Assembly (NCBI GenBank): GCA_910583735.1
Contig: CAJTXS010000002.1
Location: forward strand, 1-64,000
Direction of reading: 5' to 3'
DNA from: an uncultured Christensenella sp.
GTDB lineage: Bacteria; Bacillota; Clostridia; Christensenellales; UBA3700
DNA: 64,000 bases
The notes beneath the pieces are model-generated. The model did not search any database and had not been told where the DNA came from. It worked only from the letters and a program-made list of their open reading frames with translations. Positions within the stretch are counted from its first letter, which is position 1. Every line of letters begins with the position of its first letter. Below are positions 34,201 through 41,024 of the stretch, one piece after another. A program made the position numbers and the translations under genes.

Positions 34201-35753
34201 GAGCGCAGCATAATCGTTACCGCGCTATCGCCGTAGCTATTGCACGCCTCTATTATTTCTTCGTCTGCATTAACTCTCTTGCTGTCTGCTACTTTGTAAT
34301 CCGCAAGCAATACGTATGCGATGTAATCGTCCTTATTACAGTTGCGCATAGCGACTATCCTTCGCATCGCATCATGGACGTCTTGCGCGCATCCGAACAC
34401 CTCGGACACGGCAACTACCGTGCTGCCCTCGCTCGGGATTGCCTTATAATTCATGCGAGGCACGCTTCTTACGGGGATAAAACTGCCTATGATTTTGCCT
34501 GCGAAGTATTCGCATATCTTAAGCGAAGCGATTGCGGTGATTATGCCCACTGCGACGGACAGCTGCCAACTCGGCATAAACAGCGCCGCCACCGACGACA
34601 GTATCAAGTCGGAAATGATTATCAGAGAAATATACAGTCCGGAATTAATACCTGCCGATTTATCGCGCACAGCCTTAGCCATCTTGCCCTTGACGGCGTA
34701 GCCTATCTGCTTGCTCATATCAAATAATACTTCTCCGAAATGGAGATTGTTGCAACCTGCGATGACGAAGGCATTATCTATTATAGCCTTTTCAGTGACG
34801 TTGTATCTTGTAGACAGCTTGGCGACGGCGTCTGCATACAGACGCTTGGACTTAATATCCATCTGCGAGTATACGCTGTCTTTGGACATCGCGGCGTCTA
34901 TCGGAGAAAGTCCTATCAGATTGCTCTCGCTAAGCACGTTGTCAAGCCTCTTGTACGACTTAATGCAATTAGACAAAATAGTATTGAGATCTACTACGAG
35001 CGAAGTAAAATTAATGTCTATATCGTCCACGCCTATATTGCAGCGCTTCATTATCAATCCGTCGGATACGGGCTTGCCCGACTGCTTATAATAGTACAAA
35101 TAACCGGGGAACTTATAGTATCTGCTGTCTATCTGCGTATCCGATTGCGCCCTTCGCCTCGACTTGTCGAAAGCGACAATCTTATCGCATACTCTTACGA
35201 TATTGAATATAAGGGCGTATCTGAACGCCGCGGGCAACGAATATATCTCTTCGTTAAACAGCGGAGTATACTTATTAAAGTGCTTGATAGAAGTCGCAAT
35301 ATTGTCATAATCGATATCGCACTTGTTGAGCTGGGTAATCATCTTGGCAAGCGCGGCAGCCCTCACCTCTCCGTGACTGTGCGGAAGAGTGTTGAGACGG
35401 TTGAGCTCTCTTGCGTTGATGCTGACGGCAAGCGAATTGTAATTCTCGTATATCCATCTCTCGCACTCGAGCAATGGGATATCTTCTTTTACTTTACGGC
35501 ACACAGTCTTGAATGCTTTGCGCATCTTGAAAAGCAATCTGTAAGCGCCTACGCCGAAGCCCGTATTCTCCACGGCGGACATATTGACGGCAAGATTCTT
35601 AATATTCCATTCCATATCGCTCTGCGACACGGCGGCAATAACGTCGTTGCGCCGTCTTTTGACAAGCGATATTATACTTAAAATCACGAACCAGGCGACA
35701 AACACGCCTATAATAATATAATATACCATAAGCCTATAAGCAATTATTGACAC
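28227..35753 (-). CDS. cyclic beta-1,2-glucan synthase-like multidomain membrane protein (GT84-GH94)
   Basis: One 2508-residue frame. An N-terminal membrane segment (about 10-32) precedes a helical region; two membrane segments near 375-415; a glycosyltransferase domain about 430-720 with MLLDSDSEVG (near 565) and RQERWMRGD (near 700), the GT-A acceptor-type motifs; four to six membrane segments 730-890; a glycoamylase-like (GH189-type) domain about 905-1310 containing CNQMTSPTNLGMGLL; beta-rich regions; and a C-terminal GH94 phosphorylase-like domain about 1960-2470 with GFRDQLQDCLAMMY and GCGDWNDALNGIG (catalytic Asp region), ending with GWSWYTGSAAWMY. This is the domain order of NdvB/Cgs enzymes, which polymerise, cyclise and trim beta-1,2-glucan from UDP-glucose. 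Usual length is about 2800, so some loops are reduced. GTG at 35753 or ATG at 35729 could start it. Confidence 0.88.
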   Translation of the reverse strand: MSIIAYRLMVYYIIIGVFVAWFVILSIISLVKRRRNDVIAAVSQSDMEWNIKNLAVNMSAVENTGFGVGAYRLLFKMRKAFKTVCRKVKEDIPLLECERWIYENYNSLAVSINARELNRLNTLPHSHGEVRAAALAKMITQLNKCDIDYDNIATSIKHFNKYTPLFNEEIYSLPAAFRYALIFNIVRVCDKIVAFDKSRRRAQSDTQIDSRYYKFPGYLYYYKQSGKPVSDGLIMKRCNIGVDDIDINFTSLVVDLNTILSNCIKSYKRLDNVLSESNLIGLSPIDAAMSKDSVYSQMDIKSKRLYADAVAKLSTRYNVTEKAIIDNAFVIAGCNNLHFGEVLFDMSKQIGYAVKGKMAKAVRDKSAGINSGLYISLIIISDLILSSVAALFMPSWQLSVAVGIITAIASLKICEYFAGKIIGSFIPVRSVPRMNYKAIPSEGSTVVAVSEVFGCAQDVHDAMRRIVAMRNCNKDDYIAYVLLADYKVADSKRVNADEEIIEACNSYGDSAVTIMLRSREQSGKIFRGRERKRGAIHDMNEYLLNGQSDKFDLITSEVSRPNFVMLLDSDSEVGVGGVKNAINAMLHPLADKYDLLTFGCSYRLSSIKTLYSRKFLYSSGTESYCSYSDFYYNLSGKSIYCGKGIYRLDRYEEKLRGKLPDGKILSHDIIEGAILNSGALNQSVYEDAPLTFISDTKRQERWMRGDLLLAPYVAGGSNPIDGIYSYVITSNIISVLRPIAMLALFLIALILPSINIVLPIVLLAFARPLMEIGFFLFSVQDGVRLRYVLTHIGYVIFGCLSDILLTPYRAAQSVKVCLVTLLKAIFKRDLLQWNTFRSGQKKAGGALLKHVAEILPAVALMTALSVALLGYIGIAIYSLAFTVFALSLYVGGVKTGKRVKLKGSDTELLDKCARATYKYFEDMRSANTLVCDNYQFEPMQGCNQMTSPTNLGMGLLSHVCAAKLGYIDDGKACELIAGDIETLRKLPKWRGHLYNWYDVKDCSVKQPRFVSGVDSGNFLACCICVSSYLDSLGRRSAELDEIILNHDLGAIYDASLGQFYIGYNCDTDKYEGHYDMLASEARTLAYIGACLGGDTAAWNNLGRRIVNSYGNMLISWGGTAFEYLMPQLFFPSIDRSMITLSCKRAVKVIERNKCGGLFGVSESGYYEFNDTMSYKYSQFGISSLALKADADRCIIAPYASALALEYAPKRVVANLGRIIKEGAFGEYGFCEAIDFTAGGEIVKSYMSHHQGMILASITNSLKDSCIQKLFYDNPLMAGGRLMLEERMPEHRNMAKPKADFVYKERGQDDCVRYIDKLSSFPAVNVMSGGLTSTVIDDAGCGYSVYRRKTIGVKSDRLRNNAGAFIYIKDGDKLYSPTFAPIRDDVTKYKATFTPTYSLFENKADGCSLRVSLAGNLCAEVRILEIENTSDKAKDIQVAYYEKLAMAYDDEYKSHPAFNDMFISTAAEGNKIFATKRSREKLGDWHTCLSVSGLESVVAVTDNRAFLGRLGDESHPKIFDEQIDMNVTGDVLSPCLGLKGNVSIAAGGKCKIWFCRLCGDDIVKLRENADRSCAYGFDEYAVACSKSLRSVPASKYLYNNEVCELVADLAAKLIYLPHSVKEINNISLMRSGEGVDYNAKAIVYDYDVAPDRADEVICAALYLNLSGVACNLYIILEDEDSYYRPRYNKVFKKTRAGDITGFGFIIPVDKSDKDRLKKIKQSAFIDINEHRIAQPVIRGAEPLCSGEGKFLPCMQPIKYLASGKGYFTEEGDYIQTSVSGLPYSNVICMPYGGFVITDNGGGFTYFGNSNEHKLTAWYNDPIKDIASERLFLSVGNTYTRINKLNEGGYVRHSQGSTSFVGCVEDINCNLSVYPVCEGLAKVYELSLSNIGGKNKVAEIVLDCDAALGRWSDGAYTLSEVISPQVLRVKSGKTKKELYIKSLGVGRAVTDAAVLGDRLSACDHIYRQATSYFNNPAAAMTQEIYLGADESKTVYFILTADQRVCYELREEDMPRLKGLSKKYFVSLAPISIKTDEPEMDMLINNWLMYQVISSRMNGRCGFYQAGGAIGFRDQLQDCLAMMYTDRKRAGEMLLDCAAHQYEEGDVMHWWHPPAYGVRTRISDDKLFLGYVAAQYVKHTGDRGILSRQARYLSSQPLQPMQESRLEHGRYGELKEDVLSHILRGIDNALVYGRHGLLLIGCGDWNDALNGIGDEGRGESVWLSMFAYKTISDILPLMDADKRIKYIDEMERLKTGIDAAFAGDRYMRAYTDDGLALGAGAEGEPCALDILAQSWAVISGAADRDSADIAIDTALGMVDGSHGIIPLLSPPFDKSRYCGYISSYPRGVRENGGQYTHAAVWLLKAVCTLRREDEAYTLARMLNPIVRCAREEDSRYMAEPYVMPADIYTNTQHYGRAGWSWYTGSAAWMYKTMLEDYLGFRIEDDTIVCAKPLYKYWRGMTLKYRYKDCIFELNYAQGDKDAVIEDGVTISAGGISLKRKAGVYKIIVMFA

Positions 35754-35789
35754 GCAATCATCGCTTATACAGCATATAAACTATAAAGC

Positions 35790-36112
35790 CAAATAATCTG
35801 TAAGCCGGATTCTGTTGTGACGGCCATCTGTCTAGACGCGTCGTCGCCGACGCGTTCAAGCGATTTTCCGACGCGGCAGGCTACCGCATAATGTCGTTTT
35901 CTCTTGCACCGAGTGGGGTTTACATGGCTCCCTGCGTTACCGCAGCGACGGTGAGCTCTTACCTCGCCTTTCCATCCTTACCGACATAAGTCGGCGGTCT
36001 ATTTCTGTTGCACTTTCCTTTAAGTCGCCTTAACCTGTAGTTAGCAGGCACTCTGCCTTACGGTGTCCGGACTTTCCTCACGCCTTGCGGCCTGCGACCG
36101 TCCGATTATTTG
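35790..36112 (-). ncRNA. rnpB: RNase P RNA
   Basis: Read on the minus strand, conserved RNase P RNA blocks are present in order: GAGGAAAGTCCGGACACCG near the 5' end, AGGGTGAAACGGC-like sequence in the centre, and ACAGAATCCGGCTTA at the 3' end. The ends AAATAATC and GATTATTT pair as helix P1, which fixes the borders within a few bases. It is the catalytic RNA that matures tRNA 5' ends. Lengths and helices look most like class A. A strong promoter lies just upstream, overlapping the end of sigK. Confidence 0.93.
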
Positions 36113-36119
36113 GGATTAA

Positions 36120-36148
36120 ATAATAGCATCTTAGCGCTTAAAAGTCAA
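36120..36148 (-). promoter_or_regulatory. promoter of rnpB
   Basis: Minus strand: TTGACT (36148-36143), 17 nt, TATTAT (36125-36120), about 8-10 bases before the predicted RNA 5' end. The -35 lies inside the last codons of sigK. Confidence 0.75.
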
Positions 36149-36836
36149 GTCCGTTATCCTTAATATAATCGCGCAATTTACCTATAGCCTTTTTCTCTAT
36201 CCTCGAGATATAAGACCTCGATATACCGAATTTATCCGCTACTTGCAGTTGTGTATAGACGGCGTTATTCTCCAATCCGTAGCGCATCTTGATTATCTCG
36301 TATTCCCTGCCGTCGAGGACTTGCTTGACAATCTCGGTAAGCTTATCTTTGACTATCTTGTTCTCTACCTGCTCTATAACATTGCAATCCTCTTCGAGTA
36401 GGTCGATAAGAGCGATTTCGTTGCCGTCCTTATCGCTGCTTACGGGCTCGTAAAGCGACCTTGTGTTCTTTATTTTTTTATTGGCGCGAAGGGTCATCAA
36501 TATCTCATTCTCGATACACCTGCTCGCATAAGTGGCAAATTGCGTACCCTTGCCTTGGGCATAAGTCTTGACCGCCTTAATCAGTCCTATTGAGCCCACG
36601 CTGATGAGCTCGTCGTTGTCGTTGTAACTGGAGTACTTCTTGACAATATGTACCACAAGGCGCATATTGTGATTAATCAATTCGTCTCTTGCCGCCGCAT
36701 CGCCGCGCCACATACGCTCGATAAGCTCCTTCTCCTTCTGCGGAGTGAGAGGATGAGGAAAGCAATTCTTATTCTTGACATACGAAGTAAAGAAAAATAA
36801 ATTGCCGAGTAATGCAAAAATACCGCTTAAAAACAT
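36138..36836 (-). CDS. sigK: RNA polymerase sigma-K factor, pro-form, uninterrupted
   Basis: Late mother-cell sigma factor. The first 30 residues (hydrophobic MFLSGIFALLGNLFFFTS, then basic) match the pro-sequence removed by the SpoIVFB protease after SpoIVB signalling. Sigma region 2 (HNMRLVVHIVKKYSSYNDNDELISVGSIGLIKAV, FATYASRCIENEILM) and region 4 (GREYEIIKMRYGL, QVADKFGISRSYISRIEKKAI) are complete. Many sporulators have sigK split by a skin prophage; here it is a single frame. On the minus strand CATAGATT about 20 bases upstream resembles a SigE -10. Confidence 0.95.
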   Translation of the reverse strand: MFLSGIFALLGNLFFFTSYVKNKNCFPHPLTPQKEKELIERMWRGDAAARDELINHNMRLVVHIVKKYSSYNDNDELISVGSIGLIKAVKTYAQGKGTQFATYASRCIENEILMTLRANKKIKNTRSLYEPVSSDKDGNEIALIDLLEEDCNVIEQVENKIVKDKLTEIVKQVLDGREYEIIKMRYGLENNAVYTQLQVADKFGISRSYISRIEKKAIGKLRDYIKDNGLDF

Positions 36837-36918
36837 ACCGCACCGCCATAAAAATCAACTGATATTAATCTATGCCGTATATGTCGAATTATTTCCGCTA
36901 AAATATTTTTTTCGCTTG

Positions 36919-36942
36919 AAAAAAGTCGCCCTAAGGCGACTT
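36919..36942 (-). terminator. terminator of nrdR
   Basis: AAGTCGCC and GGCGACTT form a perfect eight-pair stem with a TTAG loop, followed on the minus strand by TTTT. It lies 18 bases after the nrdR stop. Confidence 0.85.
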
Positions 36943-36959
36943 ATTCGCAGTAGCGATTA

Positions 36960-37421
36960 TTAAGATTTCTTTTTGCTTACGAGGTCGTTTATCTCGGACA
37001 GCCAGCTATTGATATCCTTAAACTGTCTGTGCACCGCCGCAAAACGCACGTATGCCACTTCATCTATAGCCTTGAGCCCGTCCATAATCATCTCGCCTAT
37101 CTCGGAAGAAGTCACCTCTTGATCGAGATGATTGGCTACTCTCTTCTCAATATCGGCGGCGAGTTCGTCTATCTGCTGCATAGATACGGGGCGCTTCTCG
37201 CACGCCTTGACTATGCCTTGCTTGACCTTCTGCACGGAAAAGGTCTGACGACAACCGTTCTTCTTGATGACCATTACGGGAGTGAGCTCTATAGTCTCGT
37301 ACGTGGTATAACGCTTACCGCAATTAATACACTCGCGTCTGCGCCTGATAGAAGTACCGTCGTCGTTAAGACGGGAATCGATTACCTTGCTGTCGATGCA
37401 GCCGCAATAAATGCATTTCAT
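36960..37421 (-). CDS. nrdR: transcriptional repressor NrdR
   Basis: Zinc-ribbon plus ATP-cone repressor of ribonucleotide reductase genes. The zinc ligands CIYC and CINC flank DSRLNDDGTSIRRRRE; the ATP-cone (about residues 48-138) includes VIKKNGCRQTFSVQKVKQGI. Length 153 is standard. No nrd gene lies in the window, so its targets are elsewhere. Its promoter overlaps the end of the ylmC gene and GGAGG precedes the ATG. Confidence 0.96.
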   Translation of the reverse strand: MKCIYCGCIDSKVIDSRLNDDGTSIRRRRECINCGKRYTTYETIELTPVMVIKKNGCRQTFSVQKVKQGIVKACEKRPVSMQQIDELAADIEKRVANHLDQEVTSSEIGEMIMDGLKAIDEVAYVRFAAVHRQFKDINSWLSEINDLVSKKKS

Positions 37422-37443
37422 ATGCGACCTCCGCTTTTTTTAT

Positions 37444-37473
37444 ATTATAACATCTTATAAAATAAAATGTCTA
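37444..37473 (-). promoter_or_regulatory. promoter of nrdR
   Basis: Minus strand: TAGACA (37473-37468), 18 nt, TATAAT (37449-37444), followed by a leader of about 15 bases with GGAGG. Confidence 0.55.
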
Positions 37474-37482
37474 CAAAAGCGA

Positions 37483-37761
37483 TCAACATTCATTACCGGA
37501 AACGGGACACATAGGCGGAGCGTCGCCCAATCGCACGAGTATCGTATCCTCTCCGATATTAACTATACACTTCCACGGGATAAATATGCTCTCGTCGCCC
37601 GACACGCTCTTAAAGAATTTCTTTTCGCCCGGCACGATAATTCCCACGATAGTGCCCTGTCTTGTAAAAGCGATATCGAGGATTCTGCCCAGCTTCTTGC
37701 CGTCGACTATATTAATTACTTCTTTCTCTCTAAGTTCGCAAAAGGTTAAATCAGATACCAT
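37483..37761 (-). CDS. YlmC/YmxH family sporulation protein (PRC barrel)
   Basis: A 92-residue PRC-barrel protein: ELREKEVINIVDGKKLGRILDIAF, GTIVGIIVPGE and IFIPWKCIVNIGEDTILVRL match the YlmC/YmxH family found next to sigG or dapG in Firmicutes. Knockouts in Bacillus show mild phenotypes and the role is unknown. It sits between sigG and nrdR with its own sigma-A-type promoter and a good Shine-Dalgarno (TTGGAGGG). Confidence 0.9.
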   Translation of the reverse strand: MVSDLTFCELREKEVINIVDGKKLGRILDIAFTRQGTIVGIIVPGEKKFFKSVSGDESIFIPWKCIVNIGEDTILVRLGDAPPMCPVSGNEC

Positions 37762-37785
37762 AAGCCCTCCAATATGCCATGTCTC

Positions 37786-37813
37786 ATAATAGCATATGAA
37801 GGGCCTTAGTCAA
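37786..37813 (-). promoter_or_regulatory. promoter of the ylmC-like gene
   Basis: Minus strand: TTGACT (37813-37808), 16 nt, TATTAT (37791-37786). Located just after the sigG stop. Confidence 0.6.
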
Positions 37814-37822
37814 TAATTCTGC

Positions 37823-38587
37823 TTAATCGATATAATATCTCATAAATGCGAGCGCGCTCTTCTCAAGCCTGCTCACCTGAGCCTGCGATATACCCATAAT
37901 AGAAGATATCTCCACCTGCGTCTTGCCAAGATAATATCTTAGCATAATAATGGTCTTTTCTCTTGACGGCAAATCGGCAAGCGCCTGCTTGATGGATATA
38001 TCGTTAATCCAATTGTCCTCGCTGCACTTCTTGTCGCTTATCTGGTCCATAAGATACAGATTGTCCTCGTTGTCGCTATAGACGCACTCTTGCAATGATA
38101 CCGGTTCGCTAACCGCGTCGAGCGCGGTGACTACGTCTCTGTACGGCACGTCTATCTCCGCCGCAACTTCCATGAGGGACGGCTCTCTCGTACCGACGGA
38201 CATCTCTTCCTTGGCTTTAAGCGTCTTGTATGCAATATCCCTCATACTCCTGCTCACCTTAATGGAAGTGCCGTCCTTTAGAAATCTCCTTATCTCGCCT
38301 ATAACCATAGGTACCGCGTAAGTGGAAAAGCGAACATTGAACGACGCGTCGAAGTTGTCTATTGCTTTGAGCAGACCTATCATGCCCACCTGAAAGAGAT
38401 CGTCGCTGTCGGCCTTATTGCCGAACCTTTGCACAACGCTGAGCACTAACCTGATATTGGCAAGCACGAACTTCTCGTGAGCCGCTTGATCTCCTTCCTT
38501 AATTGCCTTAAGGAGCTCTTCCGCCTCTGCAGAAGACAGCTTAGGCAATGTCTGAGTGTTGAGATTTTGAATATTTACCTTGTGCAT
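37823..38587 (-). CDS. sigG: RNA polymerase sigma-G factor
   Basis: Late forespore sigma factor. The N-terminus (MHKVNIQNLNTQTLPKL) has the conserved NxxxxxxLPxL element. Region 2 reads LANIRLVLSVVQRFGNKADSDDLFQVGMIGLLKAIDNF and region 4 KTQVEISSIMGISQAQVSRLEKSAL. There is no pro-sequence, unlike SigE and SigK. It is encoded downstream of sigE after a 390-base gap. Shine-Dalgarno GGAGGT lies five bases before the ATG. No clear SigF promoter could be assigned in the gap. Confidence 0.95.
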   Translation of the reverse strand: MHKVNIQNLNTQTLPKLSSAEAEELLKAIKEGDQAAHEKFVLANIRLVLSVVQRFGNKADSDDLFQVGMIGLLKAIDNFDASFNVRFSTYAVPMVIGEIRRFLKDGTSIKVSRSMRDIAYKTLKAKEEMSVGTREPSLMEVAAEIDVPYRDVVTALDAVSEPVSLQECVYSDNEDNLYLMDQISDKKCSEDNWINDISIKQALADLPSREKTIIMLRYYLGKTQVEISSIMGISQAQVSRLEKSALAFMRYYID

Positions 38588-38979
38588 ATTTTACCTCCGA
38601 TATGTACAAGGCGCACTGAAGGCAACTATGCTCGATGATTAATCCGATTTTATTTATCGCTGCTTACAACTATATCCGCAGATTTGTGTAAGCGATATAT
38701 TAAGCGATATTTTAATCTTTTGCTTAGTCGCAGACATCATTATTGTTTATATGAGCACAATAGCAAACTACATTGTTAAGACTGCCGCGTCTGCAAATCT
38801 AATCTGCGATTTGTTCGTACAAATGTCGCTTGCTGTGACTTGATTACAAAGTCGGCACTTACTTTTAACCTTTGTTATGATGGGGGGGGTAATACTCCCC
38901 GTATAAGCAGTATTCGCAACTTAAGAAAAAATATTCGCGCTGCCTTTATTTTACTGATTTCGGAAAAATCACCGCAAGT
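38588..38979. other. 390-base gap between sigE and sigG
   Basis: No gene is seen. It includes a run of eight G (38882-38889) flanked by a GGGGTAATACTCCCC inverted repeat on the plus strand, without a T run. In Bacillus this gap holds the SigF/SigG promoter of sigG; I find no match good enough to list. Confidence 0.35.
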
Positions 38980-39684
38980 CTACACCAGCTTTGTTATTTC
39001 CTTTCTCAGCTTACTCATAACCTTCTTTTCCAATCTCGATATGTAAGACTGTGATATTCCCATGATATCCGCTATCTCTTTCTGCGTCTTTTTCTCGGTG
39101 CCGAGCAGACCGAAGCGCATCTTGATTATCTGCTTTTCTCTCGGATTGAGCTTATCAAACGATGTAAGAAGTATATCCCTTTCCGCCTCGTTTTCTACAT
39201 CTTTATAGATGATGTCGCTATCGGTGCCGAGCACGTCGGACAGCAGCAACACGTTGCCCTCCCAATCCACGTTGAGCGGCTCGTCAAGCGACATCTCGCT
39301 CTTAATCTTGGAGCTCTTGCGAAGATACATCAATATCTCGTTCTCGATACATCTGCTTGCATATGTAGCGATTTTTATCTTTTTGCTCCCGTCGAAGGAG
39401 TTTACAGCCTTAATCAATCCTATTGTGCCGACGGATATCAAGTCCTCGATATCTATGTTTGTATTGTCGAATTTCTTGGCTATATAGACGACAAGCCTTA
39501 GGTTACGCTCTATCAATTCCGACTTAGCTTCCTCGTCGTCTTGCGTAAGCCGCTCTATGAGAGCTTGCTCCTCCTCCGGAGAAAGCGGCGCGGGCAATGC
39601 TTCGCCGCCGCCGATAAAATCGACGCGTTCGCTCTCGAACAAATCGAATAGCTTCAATAACTTGAGCAAAAATCTTTTAATCAT
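38980..39684 (-). CDS. sigE: RNA polymerase sigma-E factor, pro-form
   Basis: Early mother-cell sigma factor. The first 30 residues (IKRFLLKLLKLFDLFESE, amphipathic and basic, then GGGEALPAPL) form the pro-sequence cut by SpoIIGA. Region 2 includes ERNLRLVVYIAKKFDNTNIDIEDLISVGTIGLIKAVNSF; region 4 includes LNPREKQIIKMRFGL and QKEIADIMGISQSYISRLEKKV. It begins one base after spoIIGA, the canonical spoIIG operon, with AAGAGG as Shine-Dalgarno. Confidence 0.96.
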   Translation of the reverse strand: MIKRFLLKLLKLFDLFESERVDFIGGGEALPAPLSPEEEQALIERLTQDDEEAKSELIERNLRLVVYIAKKFDNTNIDIEDLISVGTIGLIKAVNSFDGSKKIKIATYASRCIENEILMYLRKSSKIKSEMSLDEPLNVDWEGNVLLLSDVLGTDSDIIYKDVENEAERDILLTSFDKLNPREKQIIKMRFGLLGTEKKTQKEIADIMGISQSYISRLEKKVMSKLRKEITKLV

Positions 39685-39685
39685 A

Positions 39686-40471
39686 TTAACCTCTTATTGC
39701 GGCAGGTAATATTACCTGATATTTAGCTATTTTTCCGCGCGCAACTGCGGCGGTAATCTCATTGACGGATGACTTGCTGTCTCCTACGATATCTATGCTC
39801 TCTATACGTATTGTCTTAAGGTATGCCTCTCCCGACACGGTCTTGACCCATATTCCGCCTGCCTTTTCCGCGCCGCTCGAGATCAACTTTTTAGCAATCT
39901 TGCCGTCGATTATCGCAACTCCCTTGCCGCCCTCGGTCAATGTATTGCCGCTGTCGATAAATCCGCTGCAAAACAGCTTATGCCCCTTAACCGTTATGTA
40001 CAAGTCGCATTCGCAACCCGCCATCTTGCTATTCACTATATAACCTCTTATCTGTCTTAAAATATATATTGCAAGTATTAAGCCTGCCGACAGATATGCC
40101 GGCACCAAGCTGTCGGCACCTGCAAAGGAGGCATATATACTGCTATCTGTAATATTACGCAAAATGTATACCAATCCGCCGAGCATTGCGGTCACCGCCA
40201 AATATATCAAGGTCGTGAATATGTACTTCCCAACTCTGCTATACTTACTTAATACGAGCGTAACAATCGGTAAAGTACATAGCTTAATCGCAAGTACTGC
40301 GACTTTGCTGTCAATCAACGGCATTGCTACCGCAAGCGCGGCGCCTATCGCCGAAGATAAGAAAATACGAATAATGCCGCATCTGCTCTTAGTAAGCGTC
40401 AGCGTAAGATACCCTATCGCCGCATTGATAGCAAGATTGCTGATTATCGCATACTCTATGTACACTTCCAT
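39686..40471 (-). CDS. spoIIGA: sigma-E processing peptidase SpoIIGA
   Basis: Membrane-embedded aspartic protease that activates pro-SigE in response to SpoIIR. The N-terminal half has five hydrophobic segments starting with MEVYIEYAIISNLAINAAI; the C-terminal half has FIDSGNTLTEGGKGVAIID, which contains the catalytic DSGN. Length 261 is slightly short. The ATG has no Shine-Dalgarno, and a TATAAT lies six bases upstream, so the spoIIG transcript is probably leaderless. Spo0A-box-like sequences lie further upstream. Confidence 0.93.
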   Translation of the reverse strand: MEVYIEYAIISNLAINAAIGYLTLTLTKSRCGIIRIFLSSAIGAALAVAMPLIDSKVAVLAIKLCTLPIVTLVLSKYSRVGKYIFTTLIYLAVTAMLGGLVYILRNITDSSIYASFAGADSLVPAYLSAGLILAIYILRQIRGYIVNSKMAGCECDLYITVKGHKLFCSGFIDSGNTLTEGGKGVAIIDGKIAKKLISSGAEKAGGIWVKTVSGEAYLKTIRIESIDIVGDSKSSVNEITAAVARGKIAKYQVILPAAIRG

Positions 40472-40477
40472 ATCACG

Positions 40478-40601
40478 ATTATATTAACCCATAGGCGTAC
40501 AACGCTTCTTTTTATGTCGAATGAAAAAACATAATTATTTCAATCACGGAGCTATTTTATACAAGCATTAAACTTACCGAGTTCTGTAAAATATGTCGAT
40601 T
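40478..40601 (-). promoter_or_regulatory. spoIIG promoter region with Spo0A-box-like sites
   Basis: TATAAT (minus, 40483-40478) lies six bases before the spoIIGA ATG, with no good -35 at 17 nt, as expected for an activator-dependent promoter. TGTCGAA (plus, 40515-40521) is a perfect Spo0A box at about -44 to -50, and TGTCGAT (40595-40601) is a one-mismatch box about 80 bases further up in the same orientation. In B. subtilis Spo0A-P activates spoIIG from two upstream sites. Confidence 0.5.
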
Positions 40602-40912
40602 ATTTTGCGCTTTAGCAATGATAATCAATATTGTAAAAACTAAAAGCAAGCTTAAAATTTATAACTAAAGATTAAATGAATTACAAAAGAATTGTAGCTA
40701 TACCGAAGAAATATACAAAATAATATAGCGCATCGAGAATTATTTCGGCAGTTATATATTTCTTTATGTCTGTCTATTTTGTGTTAAATTTGATATATTT
40801 CGGATTTCTATAATTATTTCAGATATTACACCTAATAGTGGAAATCAACTTATTTTTTACCTAAAGATGGGGAGTTTTCTTAATGCAAGCAAAGAAGGAA
40901 ATGAATGTATGA
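40602..40912. other. AT-rich intergenic stretch upstream of spoIIGA
   Basis: No gene recognised. It contains only short frames; a nine-codon frame with a GGGGAG before it (40883-40912, plus strand) ends where the ftsZ terminator begins and is probably chance. Confidence 0.35.
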
Positions 40913-40949
40913 GAAAATAGCGGCATTTTTAAGTATAATGCCGCTATGA
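40913..40949 (-). terminator. terminator of ftsZ
   Basis: ATAGCGGCAT and ATGCCGCTAT pair perfectly (40917-40926 with 40938-40947) around an 11-base loop, followed on the minus strand by TTTTCTC. It lies about 75 bases after the ftsZ stop. Confidence 0.8.
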
Positions 40950-40969
40950 TTGGGTTATCGCCTGCTATG

Positions 40970-41008
40970 CGTAAGCAAATAATATGACGTCTATTCATAT
41001 CGCTTACG
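40970..41008 (-). other. stem-loop between ftsZ stop and its terminator
   Basis: CGTAAGC (40970-40976) pairs with GCTTACG (41002-41008), and inside it ATATGA (40982-40987) with TCATAT (40995-41000). It begins 17 bases after the ftsZ stop and lacks a T run, so it may protect the 3' end rather than terminate. Confidence 0.45.
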
Positions 41009-41024
41009 ACAATACAACTTTAAG

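Noticed and set aside
38882..38905. Terminator at the G8 run between sigE and sigG
   Set aside because: The inverted repeat is only four G-C pairs and lacks a T run on either strand.
40883..40912. Nine-codon plus-strand frame with a GGGGAG site before the ftsZ terminator
   Set aside because: Too short, no promoter on the plus strand, and the downstream hairpin is better explained as the ftsZ terminator.
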